Below, one piece after another: positions 54,283 to 62,257 of a stretch of DNA of 64,000 bases. This DNA is from Gammaproteobacteria bacterium. GTDB lineage: Bacteria > Pseudomonadota > Gammaproteobacteria > HK1. Under the pieces are notes generated by a model, which did not search any database, had not been told where the DNA came from, and saw only the letters and a program-made list of their open reading frames with translations. Location: assembly GCA_012103455.1 (NCBI GenBank), contig WLWT01000002.1:124001-188000 (forward strand), written 5' to 3'. The translations under genes were made by a program, and so were the position numbers. Each line of letters opens with the position of its first letter. Position 1 is the stretch's first letter.

Positions 54283-54621
54283 TCACACGTCCATCCACAC
54301 TTCGACGGCGGCGCTGGCGATGACTGCTTTATCTCCTGTCGCCTCATCCGGGACATCGAGCCCGCCGTGGGTGACCGCCACTGAGATCGGCCCGTGCGCA
54401 AGCCCACGGGCTAGCGCATCAGCATCGACTTGTTCTGGCTCCTGCACGCCGATGGTGACTTTTACTTGCATGCTCTGGGGATCGCGTCCAAGGGCGCGGG
54501 CGAAGCCTAGCGAGCTGTGCCGTATGGCATCGTCTATGGCGCGCTTGGCCGCTTTAGTGTAATCGCCGCCGTGCAGATCGGTGCCGGCGCCCAGTTCCAG
54601 AATAAAACGCCGCATGGTCAT
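54283..54621 (-). CDS. Lin0512-family protein 1
   Basis: A 112-residue protein starting MTMRRFILELGAGTDLHGGD. With the next gene it shows the same framework (RFILELGAGTDLHGGDYTKA / RMVLEIGMGTDIRGTEPTKA), so the pair are tandem paralogs. Lin0512 proteins form ring-like oligomers of unknown function. Position beside the carnitine genes and on the same strand suggests a role there, but no reaction can be assigned. Start overlaps the neighbour's stop by ATGA. Confidence 0.8.
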   Translation of the reverse strand: MTMRRFILELGAGTDLHGGDYTKAAKRAIDDAIRHSSLGFARALGRDPQSMQVKVTIGVQEPEQVDADALARGLAHGPISVAVTHGGLDVPDEATGDKAVIASAAVEVWMDV

Positions 54622-54974
54622 GACAGTTGCGACTCGGGAATGTCCATGTACACCACGGCGGCGGCGTGCGCCAGCAGCGTGGCATCGGTACCGCTTTCGT
54701 CGGGGATACGCAGGCCGCCTTCGGCCACGGTGACGGTACCGGTGCCGTGGGGTAGCACTGCCACTATGACGTCTTTGTCCACCTGCCCGGGATCCGGCAC
54801 ACCGATAGTCACTTCGATACGCATGCCGTCCGTATCGAGTCCAAGGGCGGTGCTGGCGGTCAAGGCGTTGCGCCAGAGCGCATTACGCAAGGCCCGCTCT
54901 GCCGCTTTGGTGGGCTCAGTGCCGCGAATGTCGGTGCCCATGCCGATCTCTAGCACCATGCGTTTCCAAGCCAT
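54618..54974 (-). CDS. Lin0512-family protein 2
   Basis: A 118-residue paralog of the preceding gene (MAWKRMVLEIGMGTDIRGTE; AERALRNALWRNALTAS; IEVTIGVPDPGQVDKD). It is the first gene of the four-gene minus-strand group that ends with the carnitine dehydrogenase. The two proteins may form a mixed ring. Function unknown. Confidence 0.8.
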   Translation of the reverse strand: MAWKRMVLEIGMGTDIRGTEPTKAAERALRNALWRNALTASTALGLDTDGMRIEVTIGVPDPGQVDKDVIVAVLPHGTGTVTVAEGGLRIPDESGTDATLLAHAAAVVYMDIPESQLS

Positions 54975-55062
54975 CGGATACCTCGGGGTTGTCAGGTCTT
55001 CGTTACCGGGTTTTCGCCGCTCGTTTGGAGGCTATTATTTGGCAGGGAATTTCCCGGGAAGT

Positions 55063-55632
55063 CTATTTCTTGGGAGGGCCACCCATCTCGGCCAATAGCG
55101 CACTGGTGATATCCAGGGTTTCATCCGCCCAGACCACATTACTAGTGGCGGTAAAGACGGTGCGCACATTTCTTTCACGGGCGATTTTGCGTACCGCGGG
55201 AAGCGTCTCCTGGCGGAAGGCGAGGATCAGGGACTGGCGCAGTTGATTGACCTTCTGGGTCGCCGACTGTTTCAGGCGTTCCAGTTCGACCGCCGCATCA
55301 GTCATGATCTTTTTGCGCGCGGCGTTCGCCGCCGGCGTCTCCTGGCCTTCATATGCGGCCTGGCGCTGGCGCAGATTTTCCTGCAATTCCTGCAGTGATT
55401 GCTTAAGTTCGGCGGTGAGTTCCGCGCGCTTTTCGTTTAACTGCTTCTCTATCGCTTCCATGCGCCCTAATTGCCGCGCGACGGCATCTAGATCGACGAT
55501 GGCGATATCAGGGGGCCGCTCCTCGTGCAGGCATCCGCCCGCTAGGAGCGCAAACGCACCCAGGATTGCGCTCAACCCATAGATAGCAGCGCTGCGGTGC
55601 TTTGGCCGATGGGTAAGAGCTGAGTGCATCAT
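55063..55632 (-). CDS. OmpH/Skp-like lipoprotein
   Basis: About 189 residues from ATG 55632 with AGGAGG just upstream. An N-terminal signal ends in a lipobox-like LLAGGCLHEE, giving a lipid-anchored form. The middle is a long coiled coil (MEAIEKQLNEKRAELTAELK, QELQENLRQRQAAYEG) as in Skp/OmpH periplasmic chaperones for outer-membrane proteins. A lipoprotein version suggests membrane-tethered chaperoning. It is followed by greB on the same strand. Confidence 0.75.
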   Translation of the reverse strand: MMHSALTHRPKHRSAAIYGLSAILGAFALLAGGCLHEERPPDIAIVDLDAVARQLGRMEAIEKQLNEKRAELTAELKQSLQELQENLRQRQAAYEGQETPAANAARKKIMTDAAVELERLKQSATQKVNQLRQSLILAFRQETLPAVRKIARERNVRTVFTATSNVVWADETLDITSALLAEMGGPPKK

Positions 55633-55704
55633 TAGGCCTCCTATTTGAAACTCGTGTGCAGTTAACCGCGCAATTCTAACAGGCCCCAAGTTCCAATAGG
55701 CGGA

Positions 55705-56208
55705 CTAATAATCAATGGCGCAGATGACGTACTCCGTCATGCCAGCGGGCGTGTTGACAGTCACCTCATCATCGATCCGGCGCTTGAGTAACGCCCGCGC
55801 TAAGGGGGAATCGATGCTGATGCCATTGTTATTGGGGTCTAGTTCATCAGCGCCCACGATGCGGTAAACGGCCTTATCACCATTACCGTCCATCAACTCC
55901 ACGGTAGCACCGAAAAAAACCTGCGCGGGGCTGTCCCCAGGTGGCCGCCTGATGACTTTGAGCTTTGGCATACGTCGTTGCAGATAGCCGATACGCCGGT
56001 CCAACTCGCGCAATTGTTTCTTGCGGTAGAGGTACTCCGCGTTCTCCGATCGGTCCCCTTCCGCGGCGGCCGCACTCAGGTGTTTAACGACTTCGCGGCG
56101 CCTGCTCCGGAGTTTCTCGCTTTCAGTTTGCAAAGCGCGAAACCCCTCGGCGGTAATGTAAGGGGAGGATTTGGCTGCGGGTGGACGGTAGCGGCCCATG
56201 GAATTCAC
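55705..56208 (-). CDS. greB: Transcription elongation factor GreB
   Basis: A 167-residue Gre factor; GTG at 56208 or ATG at 56199 (MGRYRPPAAKSSPYITAEG). It has the N-terminal coiled coil with AAAAEGDRSENAEYLYRKKQ (acidic tip residues that reach the RNA polymerase active site) and C-terminal RPPGDSPAQVFFGATVELMD and SIDSPLARALLKRRIDDEVTV. It rescues backtracked RNA polymerase by stimulating transcript cleavage. Element A8 is 33 bases upstream. Confidence 0.93.
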   Translation of the reverse strand: MNSMGRYRPPAAKSSPYITAEGFRALQTESEKLRSRRREVVKHLSAAAAEGDRSENAEYLYRKKQLRELDRRIGYLQRRMPKLKVIRRPPGDSPAQVFFGATVELMDGNGDKAVYRIVGADELDPNNNGISIDSPLARALLKRRIDDEVTVNTPAGMTEYVICAIDY

Positions 56209-56240
56209 GTACTCTATGGGTTTTCAATCATCCAGCGGGA

Positions 56241-56382
56241 GGGCACCTGCTAAAAATAGTCATTTTTTCGTGAGTGCAAGGAAGCACCGCGCGCAGAACC
56301 GCAGTGTATAGGTCATACCTGAGGATTCGAGCACGGCGCTGACGCCGCAATCGCGGAAAAAGTGCATTTTTAGCAGGTGCCC
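56241..56382 (-). mobile_element. Family A element, copy A8, in the 5' end of the phosphodiesterase gene
   Basis: 142 bp with ends GGGCACCTGCTAAAAATAG and TTTTTAGCAGGTGCCC and a perfect GGGA duplication (56237-56240, 56383-56386). Before insertion the downstream gene would start at ATG 56216 with MGFQSSSGSLP. Confidence 0.95.
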
Positions 56383-57555
56383 GGGAGTCTACCGGCCGTG
56401 CATAAGCCCGACTACACCGGGGGCGGCATCGTCAACCTCATGGCTTCTTTGCAAAGCGGTTTGGGCGGTGAGCGGTCCGCCTACGCCGAATCGAGGACTC
56501 TGGGGGTGGCGGAGATCGAGGATGCTAAGTGCGTGGTGCTCATCATCGTCGATGGCCTGGGATTTGAGTTCTTAAAATCCCAGGCCGCGGCCAAGTTTTT
56601 GAATGCCTCGCTCAGGGGAGCGTTAACCTCGGTGTTTCCCTCCACCACGGCCAGCGCCATTACCACGTTTCTGACCGGTGCCGCGCCGCAGCAGCACGGC
56701 GTGGTGGGTTGGCATATGTATATGCGCGAGATGGGTGCGGTGATAACCGTGCTGCCCGGTCTTGCCCGCTACGGTGGCCCGCTGCTGGCTGAGAGTGGCA
56801 TCGATTTTCCCGCGCTGCTGGGTAACCGGGGCTTCGCCGAAAAGCTTGGGGTCGCCAGCCACATGGTCATGCCCAAGGCCATCTGTAATTCGGCTTACAC
56901 CCTGGCCCACAAAGGCCCGGCGCAGGTGAGTGGTTATGACACCCTGGAGGATATGTTCGAGCAGACGCTAGCGTGTGTGAAGGGGGCTGCCGGGCGCTGT
57001 TATGTGCACGCTTATTGGCCGCAGCTCGATTTTATCGGCCACCGTTTCGGTATGGGCAGCGCCGCGGCGGACGCTGCCATAGGGGCGTTCGATCAGGCGT
57101 TTGGCGCGTTCATCGAGCGCCTGGAGGGCACGGGTACCTTGGTTGTTCTCACCGCTGATCACGGGCAGATCGATACCTCGCCTGACGATTGGATAACGAT
57201 GAGTGGCGATACGCCAGCGGGCCGCCATTTGGCCGTGCCCTTATGCGGCGAGCCTAGGGCGGCATTTTGTTATCCGCACGCCAGTGCCCGCGAGCTATTC
57301 GCCGATGCGGTCAGCGAGATCTTTGGCGCGCACGTGCTGCATGAGAGCAGCACGTGGGTGGAGGATCACTGGTTCGGCTTGGGCGAGCCCAACCCGGAGT
57401 TACGTCACCGGATCGGTGATTATGTACTGGTGCCCGATGGTAGCCGTGCGGTTAAGGATTGGTTGGCATTGGAGCGGCCTTATTCCCTCATCGGCATTCA
57501 CGGCGGCGCCACCGCCGAGGAGATGTATGTTCCTCTGGTGACCGTGGCGCCTTAG
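56377..57555 (+). CDS. Nucleotide pyrophosphatase/phosphodiesterase (alkaline-phosphatase superfamily)
   Basis: A 392-residue protein now opening with a GTG inside element A8; the native start was ATG 56216, which lies upstream of the insertion. It has VVLIIVDGLGFEFLKSQA (metal-binding Asp), TSVFPSTTASAITTFLTGAA with the phosphorylated Thr, FIGHRFGMGS and VLTADHGQIDTSP with His/Asp metal ligands. Family members hydrolyse phosphodiesters. Only about nine codons were displaced, so the enzyme may still be made from a new start. No clear partner genes. Confidence 0.85.
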   Translation: MPGSLPAVHKPDYTGGGIVNLMASLQSGLGGERSAYAESRTLGVAEIEDAKCVVLIIVDGLGFEFLKSQAAAKFLNASLRGALTSVFPSTTASAITTFLTGAAPQQHGVVGWHMYMREMGAVITVLPGLARYGGPLLAESGIDFPALLGNRGFAEKLGVASHMVMPKAICNSAYTLAHKGPAQVSGYDTLEDMFEQTLACVKGAAGRCYVHAYWPQLDFIGHRFGMGSAAADAAIGAFDQAFGAFIERLEGTGTLVVLTADHGQIDTSPDDWITMSGDTPAGRHLAVPLCGEPRAAFCYPHASARELFADAVSEIFGAHVLHESSTWVEDHWFGLGEPNPELRHRIGDYVLVPDGSRAVKDWLALERPYSLIGIHGGATAEEMYVPLVTVAP

Positions 57556-57744
57556 TGGTGTTTTCTGCTTGCGGTTTTTTGCGCCCGTAATTCGGGGAAC
57601 TATGGGCGGGAGATCTGGGGAATACAATACCCGCAAGGGAGATACCCAGGGCAGTGCTTTTTGCTGTTATCAACCTTCCCGACCATCTACTTTTGTTGGG
57701 CAGAACACAACTTGATAATTGCAAAAGGAAACTAACCATGAATA

Positions 57745-58857
57745 TACCCATCGCCATTGAAAATGCGAATATAGAATACTTATATTAGCTAGCTGATTAT
57801 GGTCAAAATAAGCTTATGAACAATCATTTAACACCAGGCGAGCGCGATGAACTCATAAAATCTCATCGTAAAGAGAGAGATGGGCGTATTCGAGACCGAA
57901 TAAAAGCGGTTTTAGCTTTTGATGAGGGTTATAGTTATTCAGAAATTGCTAGGATTTTGCTTTTAGATGATGAGACTATTAGACGCCATGTCGATGATTA
58001 CTTTTCTAAAGCTAAGCTGAAGCCCGAAAACGGAGGCAGCAAAAGTGATTTAGACGAGAATGAAACAGCAAAGCTCGTTAAACACATAGAAGGAATGACT
58101 TATCCTTATGTTAAGGACATTTGCACTTATGTGAAATTGAATTTTGGTAAGCTTTACAGTGTAAGCGGCATGACAAAATGGCTGCATCGCAATAATGTCT
58201 GCCATAAGAAGCCTCATGCAGTTCCAGCGAAAGCAAACGCACAGGCGCAAAAAGCGTTTGTCAAGGAATATGAACATCTTTCGAAAGACGCTAAAAACAA
58301 GGGTTTAATCTATTTCTCGGACAGTTTTCATCCGCAGTATCAAACACGGTTGGCTTATGGATGGATTTTAAGAGGCACTCGAAAGAATATTGCCACAACG
58401 GCTCGTCAAACACGATTGAATTTCATTGGTGCTGTATCTTTGGAGGGTCACAAAATAATCCACACTGAAGTTGAGCGAGTGAATGCGCAAACCATTAAAT
58501 CTTTTCTAAAATCTCTACGCAAACGGCATGCACCAGAGAAAGACATTCATGTAATTTGGGATAATGCGGCTTATCATAAGAGCAAAGACGTTCAGTCATA
58601 TGCCAAGGACTCAAACATTAAATTACACTATTTGCCGCCCTATTCACCGAATTTAAATCCAATTGAGCGACTTTGGAAAATGATGCATGAAGCGGTTACT
58701 TATAATCGGTACTATGAGAAGTTTGTAGATTTTCGGGAAGCCTCTTTGAATTTTTTCAAGCGCATTGGAAGACGAAAGATTTTATTGAGAAAAAGAATCA
58801 CTGATAGGTTTCACATTATCAATGCACCGATGTTCGCATCTTGAAGTGTGATGGGTA
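57745..58857 (+). mobile_element. IS630-family insertion sequence, second type, complete
   Basis: 1113 bp with ends TACCCATCGCCATTGAAAATGCG and its partner GATGGGTA side (reverse: TACCCATCACACTTCAAGATG), and a TA duplication at 57743-57744 and 58858-58859. It is unrelated in sequence to the other IS630 type in the window and is AT-rich. It carries one complete transposase. Confidence 0.9.
57816..58844 (+). CDS. IS630-family transposase, complete
   Basis: A 342-residue transposase starting MNNHLTPGERDELIKSHRKE. It has a helix-turn-helix region (YSYSEIARILLLDDETIRRH) and the DDE catalytic domain with FSDSFHPQYQTR, HVIWDNAAYHKSK and LPPYSPNLNPIERLWKMM. No stop codon or shift is seen, so the element may be active. 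Lower GC than its surroundings indicates recent arrival. Confidence 0.95.
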   Translation: MNNHLTPGERDELIKSHRKERDGRIRDRIKAVLAFDEGYSYSEIARILLLDDETIRRHVDDYFSKAKLKPENGGSKSDLDENETAKLVKHIEGMTYPYVKDICTYVKLNFGKLYSVSGMTKWLHRNNVCHKKPHAVPAKANAQAQKAFVKEYEHLSKDAKNKGLIYFSDSFHPQYQTRLAYGWILRGTRKNIATTARQTRLNFIGAVSLEGHKIIHTEVERVNAQTIKSFLKSLRKRHAPEKDIHVIWDNAAYHKSKDVQSYAKDSNIKLHYLPPYSPNLNPIERLWKMMHEAVTYNRYYEKFVDFREASLNFFKRIGRRKILLRKRITDRFHIINAPMFAS

Positions 58858-59062
58858 TATACGATACCTCAAAGTTCGTGAAAGACACCGGGATTACTCC
58901 CTTAAAAACAAGCCTTACCAAGGCAACCCAACCACACCCTTTTTATTTTTAAAAGGAACTTGGCTCGAAAAAGCAGGCTTTACCATTGACATGCTTATTT
59001 CTGTCACTGTTCATAAGAACTGCTTACTGATAGTCCCCAACGAGAACGTTTGAAGCACTGTC

Positions 59063-59092
59063 GCCTCAGCCACTAGTGGTTGGGGCTTTTTT
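59063..59092 (+). terminator. Intrinsic terminator after the symE-like gene
   Basis: An 11-bp hairpin (with two G-T pairs) GCCTCAGCCAC / GTGGTTGGGGC around a 2-base loop, followed directly by six T. It begins 10 bases after the symE-like stop codon. Confidence 0.85.
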
Positions 59093-59237
59093 ACCCATGA
59101 CGGCTTAGGTAACGCGTCGCCGGAGCGGTCATAGGCCGCACAGGGAACCAAACCGCTCGCGGTTTGGCGATTGCGTTGACTTGGCTGTAGCGATCGCGAT
59201 CTGTTCATGCACGCAAGTCATGCTCGTACTGCATAAC

Positions 59238-59312
59238 GAGGCTGTAGAAAAACCTCATTTTGCAAATTCCTGGTCTAATAAAATCAATCACTTACATAGT
59301 AGTAAAAGGCCC
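59238..59312 (-). mobile_element. Family C element, incomplete second copy
   Basis: GAGGCTGTAGAAAAACCTC and then tggtctaataaaatcaatcac match the reverse complement of the full copy at 47881-47979; the far end is replaced by other sequence. The rest of 59093-59379 has no supported gene. Confidence 0.65.
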
Positions 59313-59379
59313 GCCTTAACCAAACCAGCGCATCGTTGCTGAGCATTGCGCACGAAGGTGCGTGTGGCGACCCTCATTA

Positions 59380-59520
59380 GGGCACCTCTAAAAATAGTAA
59401 TTTTTTCGTGAGTGCAAGGAAGCACCGCGCGCAGAACCGCAGTGTATTAGGTGATACCTGAGGATTCGAGCACGGCGCTGACGCCGCAATCGCGGAAAAA
59501 GTGCATTTTTAGAGGTGCCC
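59380..59520 (-). mobile_element. Family A element, copy A9
   Basis: 141 bp with ends GGGCACCTCTAAAAATAG and TTTTTAGAGGTGCCC and a perfect ATTA duplication (59376-59379 and 59521-59524). Gene-free surroundings; 100 bases upstream of the BrnT-like gene. Confidence 0.95.
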
Positions 59521-59623
59521 ATTACTCCACTCGGACGCCCAGCTTCGCTGGCCGCTTGTTAGCAAGGTGTTAGCTGTACGGCATTGGTGACAAAATGCAC
59601 ACATTTGTAATATTGTGTCGGCC

Positions 59624-59896
59624 ATGAAAGTCTACAACTGGAATGCTGACAAAAACCAAGATCTCATCCTTGGAAGAAACATATCTTTTGAGGAAGCCAT
59701 CTTCTATATAAAGCATGGAGGGCTTCTCGATGATATCGTTCATCCCAATACCGAGGATTACCCTAACCAGAGAATTTTCATAGTACGTATTGTGAATTAT
59801 GTTTACCTCGTTCCATATGTCGAAAACGAAGTGTTGTTCAAAACAATTATTCCCAGCAGGAAATTTACCAAGATGTATCTTGAAGGTAAGTTATGA
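59624..59896 (+). CDS. BrnT-family toxin
   Basis: A 90-residue protein from ATG 59624 (MKVYNWNADKNQDLILGRNI). The order F-E-E-A-IFYIKHGG, HPNTEDYPNQRIFIVRI, YLVPYVENEVLFKTIIPS and RKFTKMYLEGKL matches BrnT-like ribonuclease toxins with a RelE-type fold. The next gene, a CopG-type antitoxin, overlaps its stop by 4 bases. Toxin-first order is usual for BrnTA. AT-rich and looks intact. Confidence 0.8.
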   Translation: MKVYNWNADKNQDLILGRNISFEEAIFYIKHGGLLDDIVHPNTEDYPNQRIFIVRIVNYVYLVPYVENEVLFKTIIPSRKFTKMYLEGKL

Positions 59897-60195
59897 ATAA
59901 GTCCAAACTATCAAGCGAAGAGCAAGAGTTATTAGACTCCGTAGAATCTGGTAATTTTGAGTCAGTTTTAACTGAATCACGTCGAAGAGAATTAGAATCT
60001 ATTACCAGCAATACATTTAAAAAAGAAAAAAGAATAAATATACATATTTCCAATAGAGATTTGACAGCTATCCAATCAAGAGCATTAGAAGAAGGTATGC
60101 CATATCAAACTCTTGTGTCGAGTATTATCCACAAATACATATCTGGTTCGCTGCAAGATATTACAGCTAACAAGTCAAGCAAGAAAACGCAGTAA
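59893..60195 (+). CDS. CopG-type antitoxin of the BrnT pair
   Basis: A 100-residue protein, MNKSKLSSEEQELLDSVESG at the start. The ribbon-helix-helix part is INIHISNRDLTAIQSRALEE with GMPYQTLVSSIIHKYISG, as in CopG/BrnA-type antitoxins. It probably binds the operon promoter and neutralises the BrnT-like toxin. Overlaps the toxin gene by ATGA, so the pair is coupled. Confidence 0.8.
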   Translation: MNKSKLSSEEQELLDSVESGNFESVLTESRRRELESITSNTFKKEKRINIHISNRDLTAIQSRALEEGMPYQTLVSSIIHKYISGSLQDITANKSSKKTQ

Positions 60196-60284
60196 ACTGC
60201 GCTGCTTCTTGAAGCGTTACGGCTGATCATAGTGACCACCAATAGCAAAAATATAAATCGAGTGATCGTCTAATTTATAAATAA

Positions 60285-60303
60285 GGGCACCTCTAAAAAT
60301 AGG
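60285..60303 (-). mobile_element. Family A end fragment (copy A10)
   Basis: Only GGGCACCTCTAAAAATAG remains, then unrelated sequence. The rest was probably removed when the nearby IS4-type element arrived or rearranged. Confidence 0.7.
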
Positions 60304-60323
60304 CTAAATGGTACAATATAAGT

Positions 60324-60890
60324 CACTGCTGTCCCATAAACTTTCATGAGAATGTAAACTGTATCTGTACCTGAGTTTCAATAGGGTCTGAAGGGTTTTT
60401 TTGAGTAGTCCCCACAGGTCTCTTCGCTCAAATAAATGAGTTTAAAGAATCTGATGATCGGTTGAATGCTTAAATCGAGTTTGCCACAGAATTTCAGGTA
60501 AGCAACCATTAAATACATACACATAGCGACCCCTATTTGAGTCATGACAGCATTCTTTGATATGCCTACGAATGACTTAATCTTCAAATTTTGTTTGATA
60601 CATTTGAAGAATAACTCAATTTGCCAACGCGACTTATAAATATCCGCAATGGTTTTGGCAGTCAATTTGAATGGATGGGTGAGAAAGACGTAATGCTTGC
60701 CGGTCTGTGGGTCACTATAACCCATCCGGCGCAATTTAATCGGACAGGTATCGGCTTCAGGGCCCGTTAAAATCAGCGTCTGATCTGAGGTGATGCCCTG
60801 CTTTTTATTCACCTGATGGCGAGAAATCACTCGGTATTTTGTATTGGCTTTCAACCGGGTGACAAAATAAATCCCTTTTGAATTGAGCAA
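60324..60890 (-). pseudogene. IS4-family (DUF4372-type) transposase, C-terminal part with right end
   Basis: The open frame at 60378-60890 gives SKGIYFVTRLKANTKYRVIS, then HYVFLTHPFKLTAKTIADIY and YKSRWQIELFFKCIKQNLKI with the catalytic glutamate, then a hydrophobic tail. Residues before the SKGIYF stretch, including the first catalytic aspartates, are missing because the left part is absent. The element end at 60324 (CACTGCTGTCCCATAAA) matches the end of the 142-bp element inside A5. Confidence 0.85.
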
Positions 60891-60894
60891 GTTA

Positions 60895-62002
60895 CTAATT
60901 CGGCAAAAAATTACCCGACATCAATTCAGAATATATCTGACATGCTCTTCATAGAAAAACCGTTTAATTATTTGCGTATTGTGTTGCAGTGAGTGCAACA
61001 CCGAACGAGCCAAGGCCACCCGTTGCTCCTTTGTAGCCACCACTGTCCGCCCAATCCGTTGGCTTTTTACGTGATGCCATACTAGCTCATCAGGATTGAG
61101 TTCCGGTGAATACGGCGGTAACCATACTAACGTGAGCTTACCTTGGCTAGTGCGGACAAATTCTTGTACCTTCTTGGCTCGATGAATTGGATGGCCATCA
61201 ACAATCAAATAGATCGCTCGCTTGGCGTTGTGCAGCAAACGCCTTGGAAAGTCGATAAAAACGTCTGCGGTTACCCGTGATTCGGTCACCATGAAACGCA
61301 GGTGACCCTTCGGCGAAACGGCTGACAGCCTATTCACGCTAAAGCGCCGACCCGTTTTCGCTACAACCGGCGTATCACCCCGTACCCCCCAAGTGGTACC
61401 ACGATGATAATCCGACCGGATCGTCGATTCGTCGCCGAAATAGACCTGCGCTCGCCGCCTTTTCGCTTCTTGTTGTACTTCAGGCCAAGTTTCTCTTAAC
61501 CATACCTTAACCTGATCAGGGTCTGGCTCGTATGCCTTAAACCGAGGGCGCTGCGCACTCATCCCCCAACGAGACAGGATATTGCCCACCGAGCGCTCGC
61601 TGACTTCGATGCCAAATTTGTCTTGCAGTCATATCTGAATCATCGAGCGCGTCCACAGGGCATCGTGACAATCCAATTGCAACGGATTCGTTTTAACCCG
61701 TTCACGTAAGCGATCCGCATATTCATCGGGACACTTTCTTGGGCGACCCGTGATCTTGCCGGTGGACAGCGCCTGTTCACCACCTTGCTCATACCTGGAC
61801 AACCAATCGTCAATGCAAGAACGATGAAATCCGAGGGCTTTAATTACTTTTTCAGGGCTTTCACCCGATAATACTTGCGCAACCGCGTGCCTGCGGATGG
61901 CTTCTCGCGCGGAATGGGGCAGTGAGCGACCGTCTGTCTTTTTCATAGCATCACTATAACACATTTTATTAATTTGTGTCGGGTAATTTTTTGCCGAAGT
62001 AG
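60895..62002 (-). mobile_element. IS630-family insertion sequence, copy 2
   Basis: 1108 bp, same type as 41770-42878, with ends CTAATTCGGCAAAAAATTACC and GGTAATTTTTTGCCGAAGTAG and TA at 60893-60894 and 62003-62004. It sits between the truncated IS4 transposase and the DUF2442 gene. Confidence 0.95.
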
Positions 62003-62012
62003 TAAGTGTTTT
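60921..62012 (-). pseudogene. IS630 transposase, copy 2 (one in-frame TGA)
   Basis: On the minus strand the frame is open across the whole transposase except for a TGA at 61629-61631, immediately after RSMIQI; beyond it the same frame reads LQDKFGIEVSERSVGN and ILSRWGMSAQRPRFKAY, YFGDESTIRSDYHRG, IVDGHPIHRAKK and YSPELNPDELVWHHV. Copy 1 has the same TGA. Either the inactivating mutation is shared by descent, or the codon is read through. The TGA is followed by CTG. Confidence 0.9.
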
Positions 62013-62253
62013 TATTTGTTTTCTGGTAAACAAATTCAGGGTCTAAATCTATACCAGATTGCCATTCCAAGGTATCAAAAGAAACCCTTACTTGTTGAAA
62101 AACATGCATATCTTTCAAAAGCTTGAAAACACCAAAATCTAAATAAGGTCGCATATCCAATATACCACTTTCTCCGTTGGAAAAATGCACCTCAAGACAG
62201 TAATTCTGCCGAGGATATACTTTTCTAACTACCGGTATTGCGCTATCTTTCAT
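61969..62253 (-). CDS. DUF2442 protein
   Basis: A 94-residue protein (MKDSAIPVVRKVYPRQNYCL) with the family pattern EVHFSNGESGILDMRPYL and DTLEWQSGIDLDPEFVYQ. Its present last 11 residues (YYFGKKLPDTN) are read from the end of IS630 copy 2; the pre-insertion gene would end KTNKNT followed by TAA. DUF2442 genes often sit after DUF4160 genes, as here, in small two-gene units suspected to be toxin-antitoxin-like. Function unproven. Confidence 0.75.
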   Translation of the reverse strand: MKDSAIPVVRKVYPRQNYCLEVHFSNGESGILDMRPYLDFGVFKLLKDMHVFQQVRVSFDTLEWQSGIDLDPEFVYQKTNKNTYYFGKKLPDTN

Positions 62254-62257
62254 ATCA

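Larger units (their letters stand above)
57738..59053 (+). pseudogene. SymE-like toxin gene, split after codon 2 by IS630
   Basis: AAGGAA then ATG 57738-AAT-A; after the IS630 element at 57745-58857 the frame resumes as ATA-CGA-TAC-CTC. The joined protein of about 66 residues starts MNIRYLKVRERHRDYSLKNK and contains FLFLKGTWLEKAGF and VTVHKNCLLIV, the SymE (AbrB-fold-like type I toxin) pattern. In known systems the antisense RNA SymR overlaps the 5' end of symE. The insertion at codon 3 would have interrupted both. Confidence 0.85.

Noticed and set aside
23511..59520. GTTCGAATCC-like stretch in family A resembling a tRNA T arm
   Set aside because: No acceptor stem or anticodon arm can be drawn; the similarity is limited to a few bases.
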